64,000 nucleotides of DNA from Polytrichum commune (GCA_950295325.1 OX485803.1:48003554-48067553), one strand, 5' to 3'; numbered from the stretch's first letter, positions 37,746 to 49,679 are shown. Program-made: numbers and translations. Notes: generated by a model not told the origin, from the sequence alone.

Positions 37746-40563
37746 CTACCGACGGCGTTCCAAAAAGTCCTGTCTACGTTTGAGGGACATGTTACTGCCG
37801 TCGTCGTTGGCCCGGAAATGAACATTTGCTTGGGATGGCTCCACCACACCGTGCCTTATTTGAGCCAACAATGTTTGTTGTTTACCTCGGACGACGTGGA
37901 AGTCCGCGAGGAGGTGCTTCAACAAGAATGTATCCCTTGTGGCAGCCTCCACAAACTCTGTCGCAAGGTTACGGACATGGTTTTCCATGTCTTCCCCGGA
38001 TGGTGTCGGACATTGGCTGCCACGTGCTCGCATGACCGTAGGGGTGGAGCTGGGCGCTCCAGTATCATAGGATTCATTGGGGTAATGCTCAACAGGATCC
38101 AACATGTTGCCACGACCTCCCTCCTTTGTGCCTGCAAGGGATCCACAGTAACGTGTAATTGTATCTTCTGCAAGGCTAGGATGCAGCATCATGAGGACCT
38201 TAATCTGGTGTTTACATATGTTCCCCTTCAGTGCCCACAAGCAATCACAACATCCCCACTCGCAGTCTGGGTTGTACACAAAGTACAATTTTGCAGTGTT
38301 GCTCTTGGATGTCATCAACGCTGGTCCGTCATCCGCAATGGGTAGAGTAACACAAGAGTCAGGAATTTCTCTCGCTTTCAACACTGTGTTAATCACAAAC
38401 TGCTCTTGTTTCAAGTTGGGGACAAACCCATGTTGTTTCCTCATAGTTTGGTACCAATAATGGGATAGAATGTCCTCTGTCAACTCGTATATGACCCAGT
38501 CTAAACGACGTCCATGGGCTCTCCCTTTTGAGGCACGCAAAGTGGCTTTAAGGTTGGAGTGGTAACTTTCAATTGCTGCATTTGTATCATGCCCAGCATA
38601 TGGTAGGTTACGATGCCCCACGACCCACATATGGGTCTTGTCTGCCCATTGTTTGTCAAAGTAAGCCCAAAAACTGCTCACAATGGGAAAACTTTCCATA
38701 AGAGCATTCAATTGGCGAATAGCCCAAGGCCCCATGTCATCTCCCTCAGGGCACTTAGTGTCGTACATAATACGGCCCAATCCCTTCAGCACACCAGCCC
38801 GGACCGCACGGTCTTTAATTTTTGCTACAACTTGTTTCAACCAGGCACGACGGACATGCCAGAGGCACAAAAACACTTTCACTCCAGGCCATACACTCTG
38901 CAATCCTCCAATCTCTGCCTGTGCACAATCTATAATGAATGCATTCGGCATCCAATCTTCTTACACCGACAACATTTTATTCACGAGCGCCCTCATCCAT
39001 GGTTTAAGATCATGTTGCTTTGAACTAGAGGTAATGATGTACGCGACGGGCACTCCGTTTAGCTAGTCATCGAAAACCATCAAAGTATACAATGGAAACT
39101 GCAACAATAACCCCAGCAAAATAACATTAGATTTTGGCAGAACCATGCAAGTTACAATGTACACTTTTGTAACATCCATCCCGGCAGAACACATGGTCTT
39201 CCATGCTCTGTAACATGCCCAGTTAGGGACCACAAAGACAACAAACGTTGTTCTCGTTGGTTGGGAACGTTGCATCAATGGACATTGTTTTTTGTGTCCG
39301 TGCTTGAGCATCATATCTTGTTGCCAAGATGTCTGGATTCCTATTGTGAATGGAATGTTATCACGTGTTATTGCTCCACGCACATGTATGCTCGACTCTT
39401 TGTAATAGAAGACGATGTGGGGATATTCTTGCACCCACATGCGCACAGATTTGGCGTCATTATTGTCGCGTTTGTAGGTTTCTATTGCAAGGCGACCAGC
39501 GACGTTACGAATGTCTTGGTCACATATGAATAGGTCCCGGGTTAGTTCCTCCCCTCTTTCACATACCTCCAAGAAGTGTTTCCTATGTTTGGCCATTATT
39601 TGTGGGATAGACAAACCCAAACGCAAGTTGGTCATGATGAACTCCCGAACTTCTTGCGAGAGGTGGCTGGAGAATCTGCTCTTATAGCCCGCTTTTGTAG
39701 AACCATGGCAGAAAAAACCTTTGAGGTTCACATGCTTCATCTCGTGGTACGTTATTTCTGCAACTGAAGGCTCTAAGTACAATCGCTTGACGACAAAATT
39801 ACATTGGCACCCCCTTCGTTGCCCCGATCCTCACATCCTTGCGGATGTGCGTGGCCCCGTGTGACCCTTTCTATTTGGAACATATTTGCCTTTCGCATCG
39901 AGCTTCCGTTTCTTCTGGTACATGTCCTTTGTAACCACTGGTATGTTCAATGCATTGTCGTTTGGTCCATACTGGCAATGATACCTGCACCTCAGGGATG
40001 GGGTCAACAAAAATTACAATTGAAATAGTAATGTATAACAAGGAACGAACTTGTTTGAATCTTGTAACATTGCAAAATGCACAATGTTAGTCATCGGGCA
40101 TGTTACAAAGACACCTGATGACGGCAGAGTAGCTATTCCAGCGGGGGAACATGAGTTCCCCCTCTTTGTTGGATGTTGTGCCCTGGCAAACTAATTTGCA
40201 GGGACCGTCAGTGCGAGCCTCCTCGCCTTTCACAAAATCTTGGACTCGACCCCATGATATGTAAGCAACCGAAACTGAAGCGAGAATTCTCGGATCGGAC
40301 CTCCTCCCTTTCACCCGGATGTGGCTTGCCCACAGTAGATCAGTATGCATGAACGTTCCTGCTTCATTTTTCTGGACGCAACTGCGGAGGCGTTCCAAGT
40401 CTTGCTTGTGTACCTCTTGGTATGTAGATTCATATGACGGTTGCACGATCTGCATCAGGCCATGTGATTGTTCCGCGCCATGCTTTCCGTTTTGAAGACA
40501 ATGCAATTGGATATGCAATCCATCACAGGAGTGAACAACGGCGTGTGTTACAAAAGGTCCCAT
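37746..40563 (-). pseudogene. Second Mutator-like DDE transposase with SWIM finger, decayed
   Basis: The minus-strand exons fit 40563-40115, 39984-39247 and 39098-37746, with GT/AG borders and agreeing phases once one missing base is allowed. Exon 2 carries a Cys/His domain (YHCQYG, CQCNF, YHEMKHVN, FFCHG), then the first catalytic Asp in MSIDATF (about 39273-39280), read in the frame offset after an A6 run at about 39287. Exon 3 has FIIDCAQAE (second Asp, about 38930), CLWH (C-x2-H), NAAIESYHSN (Glu) and a SWIM finger (CDCLWALKGNICKH). Stops are at 39831-39833 (TGA), 39063-39065 (TAG) and 38961-38963 (TAA). This family is distinct from the plus-strand transposase at 30209-33839. It may begin further upstream than 40563. 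Confidence 0.72.
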
Positions 40564-40802
40564 TGAAGCCCTGTAGCTTTAGTGACCACATCCACATTAC
40601 CAAAACTTATGTTGATGCTGTAATGTGGCCCATCACCGCCATCGTTGCAAAACTGAACAAAACATTAGACTAAAAGCACAACTATCGTTACGACATGATG
40701 TTGCGGACATAGCATGAGAACATCATTGTGGCAGTGGCATCACTAGAAAGGAGACAGTGGGCTGAGGCCTAAAACTGGAGTAAATAGTACATGAGTAGGT
40801 TA

Positions 40803-41015
40803 CAAAATGCAGATCCAATCATAAACGTGGAAACCGCGATCACTGAGGCTGATTGGGAGCGCCGTGTGGGAGGAAAATGCAGATCCAATCATAAACGTGG
40901 AAACCGCGAGGTTTGAGGGTGATTGGGAGCGCCATGTGGGCGAAAAATGCAGATCCCCTCACAAACGTCGAAACCGCGATTAGTGAGGGGTCTTGGGAGC
41001 GCCTTGTGAGGACTG
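40803..41015 (-). repeat. Three ~70-bp tandem units upstream of the second transposase
   Basis: The block AAATGCAGATCC ... AAACG, followed by GAAACCGCGA and TGGGAGCGCC, occurs at about 40806, 40876 and 40946, giving a period of about 70 bases and three diverged copies. The array lies 5' of the minus-strand transposase. It may be subterminal repeats of that transposon, where Mutator-like elements often carry transposase-binding repeats. That role is inference. Confidence 0.6.
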
Positions 41016-41269
41016 AGAGGCAACCACGATCATCACAGCCGTATACCTTCCCTAAAGGCGCCCTTCGCATTACTCCATGATGCTAATCTCCATTGCTGCA
41101 TAAATGCAAACTACTTGCGAAATGTACATGTTACAATTAACAACGAACCAATGAATGTATGGAAACAAACACTCCACGACCTGATCTTGCCCCTATAGCA
41201 TCTGCAATGTCATCGCTTCCTACAACACCTTCCGTAGCACCAAAAATGTGGACTCTCTACTGCATCAGC

Positions 41270-41676
41270 AGGTATCTGCACAATCATGACGGCTGCTTGA
41301 ATGAGGTTTTGAACAGCAGGGTATGGAGAGCGCACTCCCCGAGGGCGCTTAGGTTACCGCCATGGATGGATGGATGGCGGGTGATGTCCATGGTCGTGAT
41401 GGTATGGGCATGGCATGTGGTGCGAGGACCCTGTTACCTCGGGGGGCGGGCGGACGGCAACGGATTTGGACCTGCGACGTGGCGGACATCGTGGAGGTGG
41501 GCCACGTGGATGCCAGGGTGGCGCTCCATCCCGGGCCGGGGCGGGTCCTGTAGCACGCAGGCAGGCAGGTGACTCTGAACGGTGACCACCCTCCTTATTC
41601 CGCTCTGACGCCACTATGCAGCGCCTCGATGCAAGGGTTGCAGTAAATACCTTTGGGCTCGGTAATGTTAGGGCAT
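41270..41676 (+). repeat. ~400-bp dispersed repeat, copy 2
   Basis: This is the inverted counterpart of 13560-13965. It includes the ATGGATGGATGG core at about 41362-41374 and a GC-rich segment rich in CpG. It retains more CG sites than copy 1, so it is probably younger. No recognisable product is encoded. Confidence 0.65.
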
Positions 41677-42734
41677 GATGTGTGGCACAAAAATTCAAAA
41701 ACACTAATGTGCATTCAGAGCTTAACATTATATTGTATATGATAGGTAAGTTCTAGGAGGTTATATTGATTTCATGTTTGGCTCTTGAATACATCGAGAA
41801 CTATGTAAACAACTCACAAATATTTAAATTAAAATTAAGTTCCAAAATTACAAGTTATCTAGAGGAACCCAATTGAAATAAATTGATCACATGCCTATGG
41901 AGGATGTGTCTGTTTAATTTAGATGGATGAGAACTACATTCATATGCAAGGGGATTGCATACAATTTCGAGGCAAGGGTTAAAATCATTTGTTTTCAACT
42001 TTAATCATGTACAATATTATAAACCACCTATTGAGATGGTCTTAAAAACGGAGTTTAGTAAGGCCAAGGTAAAAACAAGTTGGCCTTGACATGTCCCTAA
42101 TTCTGAGAACCTTGGAGAAATTTTTCCTTATTCTTCTTTTAGTAGCCTATGTCCATTTTCAACTCCAATTCCAGATGGTGGTTATGTAAGGCTTAAGACC
42201 TCCATTCCCAATTGGAGTTAAAAAATAATCGTATTCCTAAATAAAAGAGAAAGAATGAAAGAAGACGGACAAATCTTGCAATTAAGCTCCTTAAGGTTAG
42301 GCATATGCCAAGACAATATTTCTTTGCCTTGACCACCAAAGTTTGCTCTAAACCCGACATGTTTTTCAACGTGCAATATATGATTTTGTATAGTATGTGA
42401 TAATTGCCACATGTACCACCACGTGTTGTTACCAAGCGTGCATGCCAACCTTGCCCAAATACATACTTAGGACACTTAGGGGGTGTATACATGCCACAAT
42501 TGGTCTTATTATCATATTAAAATTTGACATCATACATAAGATCAATGCCCCCATATTTACTTTCAAACCTTTTGACAAATACGAAAACTACTCAAACTTA
42601 GAGCCTTTATACAACATAGGCAGACCACTTTTGGATCTCTTGGGCAATTAAGTCAAGGGTTAGGTTGTTCTTACAACCCTACTTGGAGGTGATCTTGCCA
42701 TTGCCAAAGTAATGTCAAGGTGATATAATAATTA
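41677..42734. other. Intergenic AT-rich DNA
   Basis: No gene or repeat could be supported. Short open frames here (for example 42193-42492, minus) have no recognisable content. Confidence 0.35.
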
Positions 42735-42900
42735 AGAGAAATTACAAAAGGGGATGAACTTCAAATAATTTTCATCCACTATACTCATCCGCTCATAGAA
42801 AGCTTCCTCTTGCAAATGCAAACATCAATCAAGGCTTTCTTAATGAGATGCAAAACCAATTCGTTCGTTCTTTCCTTGTGCTGGTTCCGATCACACGCTC
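42735..42900 (+). repeat. Left arm of interrupted repeat copy A
   Basis: This segment resembles about 57640-57808 of copy B, sharing a CTCATCCGCTC(A/G)TAGAA core and an AATTCGTTC(G/A)TTC word. The similarity stops exactly at the left end of the retrotransposon and resumes at 51168, so the element is inserted here. Confidence 0.7.
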
Positions 42901-43007
42901 TGTCGTGTAAACTAAGATCGTTAAACACAACAAATCGAGTGTCGTCATCAACATCAATTAGTAAAATAAAATAGCAAACTAAAATGCTAAACAACCACCT
43001 CTTCAAG
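42901..43007 (-). repeat. 107-bp direct repeat, outer copy
   Basis: This is identical over 107 bases to 43449-43555. It lies outside the 3' LTR and directly against the insertion site (minus-strand end ...CACGACA, then GAGC). No copy adjoins the 5' LTR, so it is not part of a normal LTR pair. Confidence 0.9.
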
Positions 43008-43008
43008 A

Positions 43009-43446
43009 TGAGGGTTTCTCTCTCCAAGCTTAAGAAACTAAAATGTCTTCTTACAAAGCTTAAGAAACTCTGAAATTCACACACAAGAGTCAAGCTATCT
43101 CTCACTCCACGAAGGGAGAATCCAAGAGTGCAAGTGGTGGAGAAAGAATGCAAAGGCTTTACTCATAATCTACTACACCATAGCCATGAGAAAGCAACAA
43201 CAAGCTCTCTCTCTCTCTCAAAACACACTCACAAGACTTGACTTGACTTGACAACAATGGCAAGTCAAGAGGCCTTCCTCTCCATACAACCCCAATCCTA
43301 TGTGGAGGTCATCCATGGAGTGGATGAACAACTAACTAGGACTCCCAATGGAGTCCATTACTCATCCAAACACACATGGACTCCTAATGGAGTCCATTTA
43401 CTCCTAAATTGACGTGACTTAGCCCCCGATGTCACCTCACGTGACA
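43009..43446 (-). repeat. 3' LTR (438 bp)
   Basis: By eye it is identical to the 5' LTR at 50732-51167 except for one extra CT in a CT microsatellite at about 43205-43220. On the minus strand it begins TGTCACGTG and ends CCCTCA. Near-identity implies a recent insertion. Confidence 0.92.
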
Positions 43447-43448
43447 GC

Positions 43449-43555
43449 TGTCGTGTAAACTAAGATCGTTAAACACAACAAATCGAGTGTCGTCATCAAC
43501 ATCAATTAGTAAAATAAAATAGCAAACTAAAATGCTAAACAACCACCTCTTCAAG
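43449..43555 (-). repeat. 107-bp direct repeat, inner copy
   Basis: This is the inner partner of 42901-43007. It lies between the G-rich tract at about 43556-43564 and the 3' LTR, separated from the LTR by two bases. Confidence 0.9.
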
Positions 43556-43880
43556 TGCCCCCACTAGCAGATAAGGAGCCCCTCCAATCGGCTAGGAACA
43601 AACACACTCATCGGTAGAGTTGTTGAACATGATGAAGTTGTTGCTACATCTATACATATTCAATTGGATAGTGGTAATCTAAGGAATTAAACTCATGATT
43701 GAGAAAGTAATCCAAGAACTGTAGGCTGGGTGCAATTTGAGCCCCATCCTTAATCGCCTTCAACAATTTATGTTGAATTCTTGGATAACTCTTTCAATGT
43801 GATTTTCAATCCCATAAAATTTCCAACCAACTAAATAACAACTTCACCACTAAAACATGTGGTAAACATCCACAAAATCC

Positions 43881-46800
43881 TCAATCATGACCATTAACAG
43901 CCACGGAATGAGAGGCTTTCCGACAACGAGGACAAACCCAATTGCCAGAAGGAAGAGTCAAAAGGGGAGGTGTCAAACATGCCATGTGCCATCCACGTTG
44001 ACATTGGTCGCACAATAACATTGTTGCAGCTCATTTCTTCTCTCCACAAACATAACAAGGCAGACCATGTGGTACAACCGCCAACTCGGGATGCATAAAG
44101 CCGTCGATGGGGAGGTGACATGGAGCACAATTCTTTGAATGCTCACGACATTCCCGTCCATCCTTGCCTTCAAGCAATAATATACCACTTGACAAGACAT
44201 CTTTTACCCGTAAAATCGTGCGCCCAGTCTTGACATCCAATGTCGTAGGCGCCTCCCGTTGCAAGTAAACATAATTCCCATTGGAAAATCTACGAACCTG
44301 AGGTCGATAAGCTCCACTGCGGATCCGGGCATACCGTAATGTGTCACGATGTTAAGCAATATTTAAATTCTCCATGGCCATAGGCATGGCCTTTTGGAAG
44401 AACGTTGCTCGGTCATGAAGACATTAAGCCCAAACATCTGGATCATCCAAGTTTACCACGGGAGCCAATTTCTCTTACACCGAGCTAGGTAAAATTGGTT
44501 CCCGTCCATACAAGAGTTGGTATGGACTATAGGATGCCAAAGATGCTTGCCTGCTGAAATGGTAACCCATTGCTATCCATGGTAACATCAAGTCCCAATC
44601 GCGATGGTTGCCATGAAGCAATCCATACTTCCGCAGACCGGGCTTAGCCGTCGGAACAACTCGTTCAGCTAAACCATCTGCCTCAGGGTGATCTCTGGAA
44701 GTTGTACGATGATCAATCAAAGCCTTGGTACACAAAGTCTCGAAAGATCCAAGAAATTCTCTCTCTTGATCCGTCAACACCTCTGCATGTGCTCCAAACC
44801 GTGCCAAAACTCGATCAAGAAATGCCATAGCCGCCAATTCTGAGGAATTTTGGAGAAGAACCACGAGTTCAATCCACTTACTAAAATGCTCCACCATCAC
44901 AAGCACATACTTGGAACCACATGGAGTGATAGTAAGCGGTCCGGCAAAATCCAAAGACCAACGATATCCCAAGCCCATAATAGGTAAAGGCTGAAGTTGA
45001 GGTGACAAAGTATTAAAACTTGACCTGACCCGGTCACATACTTCACACCGAGAAACATAAGTGGCAACATGTTGATACATATCAGTCCACCAATATTGGT
45101 TGCGCAACATAGAGTGCGTCCTTCGCACTCCAAAATGTCCAAGTTCCTCGTGCACTTGCCGCACCAAAGAAGCTCTTTGATCTGGCCTTGGAACGATGCG
45201 CCTCGTTCCGTTCGGCCACACACGAAATAACAAGCTGTTTGCCCAACGAAACCTTATTATCCGGTGACTAACTCTATCTCGCTCCATAGCAGATAATCCA
45301 AGAGGAAATATCCCTTGTTGAAGTTTGTGCAAGACCGTCTGGTCTTCCCACACATCACTAACAACGAGAGATTTATCAACCTCCTCATCTTGTTCTTCTA
45401 CAAGGATCTCAGCAGCCAATCCAGACATCATTGTGAGATATGTGGCAGCATGCCAACCCGGCACTGCTTCACGATCACAATCTCCATGCCACCTGGCTCC
45501 AGTTAAATCCTCATCTGAAGGACTTGGATTGCGAGACAATCCGTCTGCATCCAAGTTGGCAATTCCTGCTCGGTGAACAACTTCAAAATCATATTCCTGA
45601 AGTAACAATGCCCACCTAGCAAGTTTCCCGGTGAGCTTATATGATTCCATAAGCCATTTTAAAGGCTGATGATCAGTCACCAAAGTAAACTTTTGCCCAT
45701 ACAAATAAGGTCGAAAATGTGCAATGGCCCAAACGGCCGCCAAGGCCTCGCCTTCATAAGAAGAATAATTAGATTCAGCACTATTATTGCTTCTAGATGC
45801 ATAAGCCACCATATATTCCTTTCCCTCTTCATCTTTCTGTGTCAATACCGCTCCCAATCCCACTGCACTCCAATCCGTGTGCAATTGAAAAGCTCTAGAC
45901 ACATCCGGGCGTCGAAGCACTGGCGCTGAACCGAGCCTCTGCTTCAATGTATCAAATGCATGTTGTTGTTCCCGACTCCAAATCCATAGTTGGTCTTTCC
46001 CCGTGAGAATGGTAAGAGGTTTGGCAATCAAACTAAAGTTTTTGACAAACCTCCTATAATAATTTCCCAATCCTAGAAATGCACGAAGCCGTGGTACATC
46101 ACTAGGTGCGGGAATTTTGTGCAAAGCATCCACCTTCGTTTGTTGCACATCAAGACCGCCAGGAACAATCATGTGGCCTAAATAGGGCAATTGATCATGG
46201 AAAAACTTACATTTTTCATGATGTAAACGGAGTCCCCAGTGTTGAAGTCGTTCAAATACCGCTTGCAAATGTCTCACACGATCATGTGGACTATTACTAA
46301 AGATAATAACATCATCAATGTAACATCTAGCAAAGGGCAAACCAGCCAATAATTGATCCATCACCCGCTGAAATTCAGCTGGTGCATTCTTGAGACCAAA
46401 TGGCAAAAATTTCCAATGATAAAGTTGATCATTGCCATCTTTATCAATTCCCCAAAATGCGGTCTTCATCCGATCACCCAACAACAAAGGTAATTGGTGA
46501 TAACCATACCTCAAATCCAGAGTGCTGAAGATTCTAGAAAATCCCAGTGCATCAAACAACTCCTCCGGCATCGGCATTGGATATCGATCCGACTTGGTCT
46601 TGCGGTTGACTGGACGATAATCACCACACATCCGTTTTTCCGTCCAGTTGCCAAAGATATCCTTCTTTGATGGCATAACCGTGGCACAAGCATACTCTCC
46701 ATTGGAGAGTTCAATCAATTCCGCTGCCAATAACTCTTGACATCAAGTTTGAACACCCAACCTTTCAGAGGTACTAAGTCTGTACGGCCGTCTGAAAATA

Positions 46801-49496
46801 GGGTGGTCGTCCTCGAGTTGAATACGAACAGGTTTACCTTTATATCCTTCAAGATCATGAAGACTAAAGGCAAAACAATTACGGTAAGAGCCTCCAACTT
46901 CCAACTTCCCAAACTCTTGGGCCAAAGCCGAAGCCAAAGCCGAAAAAACACGTTGGGCTCGAAGCTCTTCCGCAACATGAAGTTTCAAAGGAAATAATCC
47001 CTCGGTGTCATTGACCTCAATGTGATCCTTGCATTGCGGCTCCACTGCCCCCTGACCATTGTTCTCTGCCCTCAGAGTAAGCAATTGGTCATCCATACGT
47101 TGTTGAGCAGCAAGACAAATTCCAATTATTCACACAATGCTATTAAGATCCATAGCTTACCCCAATAGGAAACGTCTCTGACCTTCCTGAAGCCCGTGAG
47201 CAGCCGTGGTACCTGTAAGAAAACCCATGGCGCGTTTCCGCTCATCTGCCGTAGGCTCCTCATAAGTTTGGGATTTTGAATCCCAAACCATGCCAGGTCC
47301 ACGAGATCGAAATGCAAAAGACTGTGGATATGTCACAAAAGTAGGTAGTGCATCTCTTGGAATTCCCACCTTGTTAATTAATGCAAATGGCAAGGTGTCA
47401 TCCTTGGTAACTGCCAAGGAAACACGATGATCATCTAAAATGTCATCCACCTTGCGATCCATAAGGCGGGGAATGCGGGCAATCACCGCTGAAAGCATCC
47501 GAGGTGATACCAAGTTGGTCCAAAACCAACGAGGCCGAAAATTCGAAAATGACGTATCCACTGCTGAAATTGATGATGGAGGAATATCAGTTTGCTTACC
47601 AAAAGCAATGATCGCCGCATCCGCAAGACTCGCTCGCAAATTGGCTAAGTCCTCCACCTCCTCAGCCACAGGTACGTCAACCACAGCTTGGGATACTTGA
47701 AGGGATGGCAAATCCGCCTTACCTTCTAACATTCTCCCAGCTAAATGAAAAACTACAGCAGGCTTGAAATCCGAAGCCATAAACTCCGAACCCGAGAAAA
47801 TTGGCATATGGAGAATTTTATATGCCAATGCCTGCGTAACATCCTTCGAGATGGAATCCCCATCTATCAAAGGTACAGGGTTTTTAGCCCCAACAACAGT
47901 GGTGTCTACCAATCCAAATGAGAGAGGTAAACGTGCTTGACCAACTTGATCCGCTGGTCCGGCATGGCGAGGATGTGACACCTCGTTGCTACCACCACTT
48001 GTAGAAGCCACCGCATTTGCCAATGTTTGTGATCGCGTAGAAGCCGCCGCCACCACCTCTCCAGATGCCCCAAACATATACATGTCCGACCCCGAGGTGC
48101 CACCACCCACATGCGGCTCAGAAATTTGAGCAAAAGATGCAGAAGATTTGAGCTTTTGCTCAAGCTCTGCCACCTTAGCCTCAAGACTCTGCTCCCTTGG
48201 AGATTTTCCAGTGACATAACTGGCAGGCCGCATCTCAGGATGAAGTTGGAAACAATGATCCACATCGTGATTAGTGCCACCACAATGGTTACATTTCAAT
48301 TGTCTCTTCTTAGAATTGTCCCCTGCCTTTACTGATTCTATCTTTTATTTTAATTTTCCCAAAGGCTGAGTTTTCTTCTTTTTAGGACAATTGGGATCAT
48401 TTTTCGAATGACCAGCTTCTCCACAACCCCAACAATGCAAAATCTTTTGCTCCTTAATGGGTTGAGTCTCAGCTAAACTACTAGTAGCTGTGACAATTCT
48501 TCTTAATTTCGTACTCTCTGTCATCCAAGATACCATGTCTGTGGCATCGTGTTGACAGAGAGCCCGATCACATCTCTCAACCACGGCAAACGCTTGTGCA
48601 AGCGTAGCTCTGCCTTCGTAGTCGAGGATAATCCGAGGTGATGCCAACTCAAGTAGCCGCTTGTCAATCTTAGACAAAAAGATTTTGACAAACTGACTCT
48701 CAGCAAAAACACCTCCCAACTCAACAGCAAAGCGTGCGAGTCGCGTATACATGGTCCGTGGAGTATCATCCTTCTCTCGGCGGAAATCCTGAATACGCTG
48801 CATCTGGTCTCGCCGAAATCCACCATACTCCACCTCCAAATGTGCGACAAATTCAGCAAGGGGATTAAATGGAGGTGGTGGACCAACAGCCGTCAATGCT
48901 GCCTGAGTAGCACGTGCCATTCGTGAAAGGGTAGCCGTGCTACTGCCAGCCACTATTGACCCAAGTGCCAGTTCTTTGTCCTTAGACTCCTCCGGCGATT
49001 CCTCCTCCTTTAAGGTGGGTGGAGCTAAGGTAGCAACCGCCCCATCTTTAAGGGCTGAAATAAGCTCAACCCAAGCCTCCCAATATTGCTCCACCTCCCG
49101 AAGTTGTCGTTGATGACCCTTTGTCCAGCGTTCATAAGTTTGGAGTGCCTCATACTCCAAATGCTGAGGCAGAAGTTCAAAGGCATACCAATCATTGAAA
49201 TTGGAAGACCTTTGACGTTTCTCCTTAATCCAAGTACGAAACCGGAGTTTCCAATCAGGCAAGGAAATGCCCCCAGCTCAACCTGAAAACCGATCACGCA
49301 CTAAATTGTGGCGATCGTCCTCCATTTCGTCGAACGTGCCGACACTCCAAATCCGAAGCCTACTAGTAGTGTCCAACGCCGAAATAGGCTCAAAAGCCTC
49401 GTTGGTATCTACCTCTGGCTCAAGATTTGTGGTATGCACGTCCTCCAAGTAATCTGGTGATGGAGATCGATAATATCGGCTCCTAGTTTGCACCAT
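43881..49496 (-). pseudogene. Single-frame gag-pol polyprotein, nine in-frame stops and no frameshift
   Basis: All coding segments from ATG 49496 to TGA 43881-43883 share one frame (1871 codons). In order: gag with two CCHC knuckles, CWGCGEAGHSKNDPNC (unusual six-residue last spacing) at about 48430 and CNHCGGTNHDVDHC at about 48290; a possible degenerate protease site LIDGDS at about 47860; reverse transcriptase with YIDD at 46311-46322; RNase H (HTDWS, YEGEALA, VTDHQ); integrase HHCC finger, then DFAGP, LTDQE and ADGLAER as the DDE triad; a Cys/His linker (NCAPCHLP); and a PHD finger. In-frame stops: 49278 TGA, 48345 TAA, 47157 TAA, 47130 TGA, 46743 TGA, 44475 TAA, 44424 TAA, 44352 TAA, 44031 TGA (first base, plus coordinates). 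The reverse transcriptase to integrase stretch 46730-44478 is uninterrupted. Confidence 0.9.
43923..44057 (-). other. PHD finger at the C-terminus of the retrotransposon polyprotein
   Basis: Cysteines and histidine fall as CYVC, then 11 positions (one being the stop at 44031-44033), CDQC, four residues, H in WHMAC, then 14 residues to C in WVCPRC. This is the C4HC3 spacing of PHD fingers, including the typical Trp two residues before the seventh ligand and a CLTPP turn. PHD fingers usually read histone H3 tail marks. Here the domain lies about 185 codons beyond the integrase catalytic Glu, where chromoviruses have a chromodomain. Confidence 0.85.
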
Positions 49497-49679
49497 AAAA
49501 TAATCACTTGAGTTCTTGCAACTATCTACAAGGTAATGGCAACCTGCACCTGTTGCGGGCTATCTAAATGGCAATCCCTTGCCAAATGCCAAGTGTTTAT
49601 TTATGCCCCCAGAATTCCAAAATTGTACAAAGGTTTCGAGATTGGTAATTAAAATTAAAAAATCAGCGTTGAAAATGCT

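Noticed and set aside
37728-38345. 205-codon plus-strand ORF
   Set aside because: It is the complement of the second transposase's third exon, which has the catalytic and SWIM motifs on the minus strand.
30209-49496. Alternative genetic code with TAA/TAG read as Gln
   Set aside because: CYP59 (682 codons) and the hydrolase exons contain no in-frame TAA or TAG, and the transposon frames also contain TGA, which such codes keep as stop. Damage is the simpler reading.
43881-49496. U-to-C RNA editing that would repair the stops
   Set aside because: Such editing is known from fern and hornwort organelles, not from nuclear transposon transcripts, and nothing here indicates organellar DNA.
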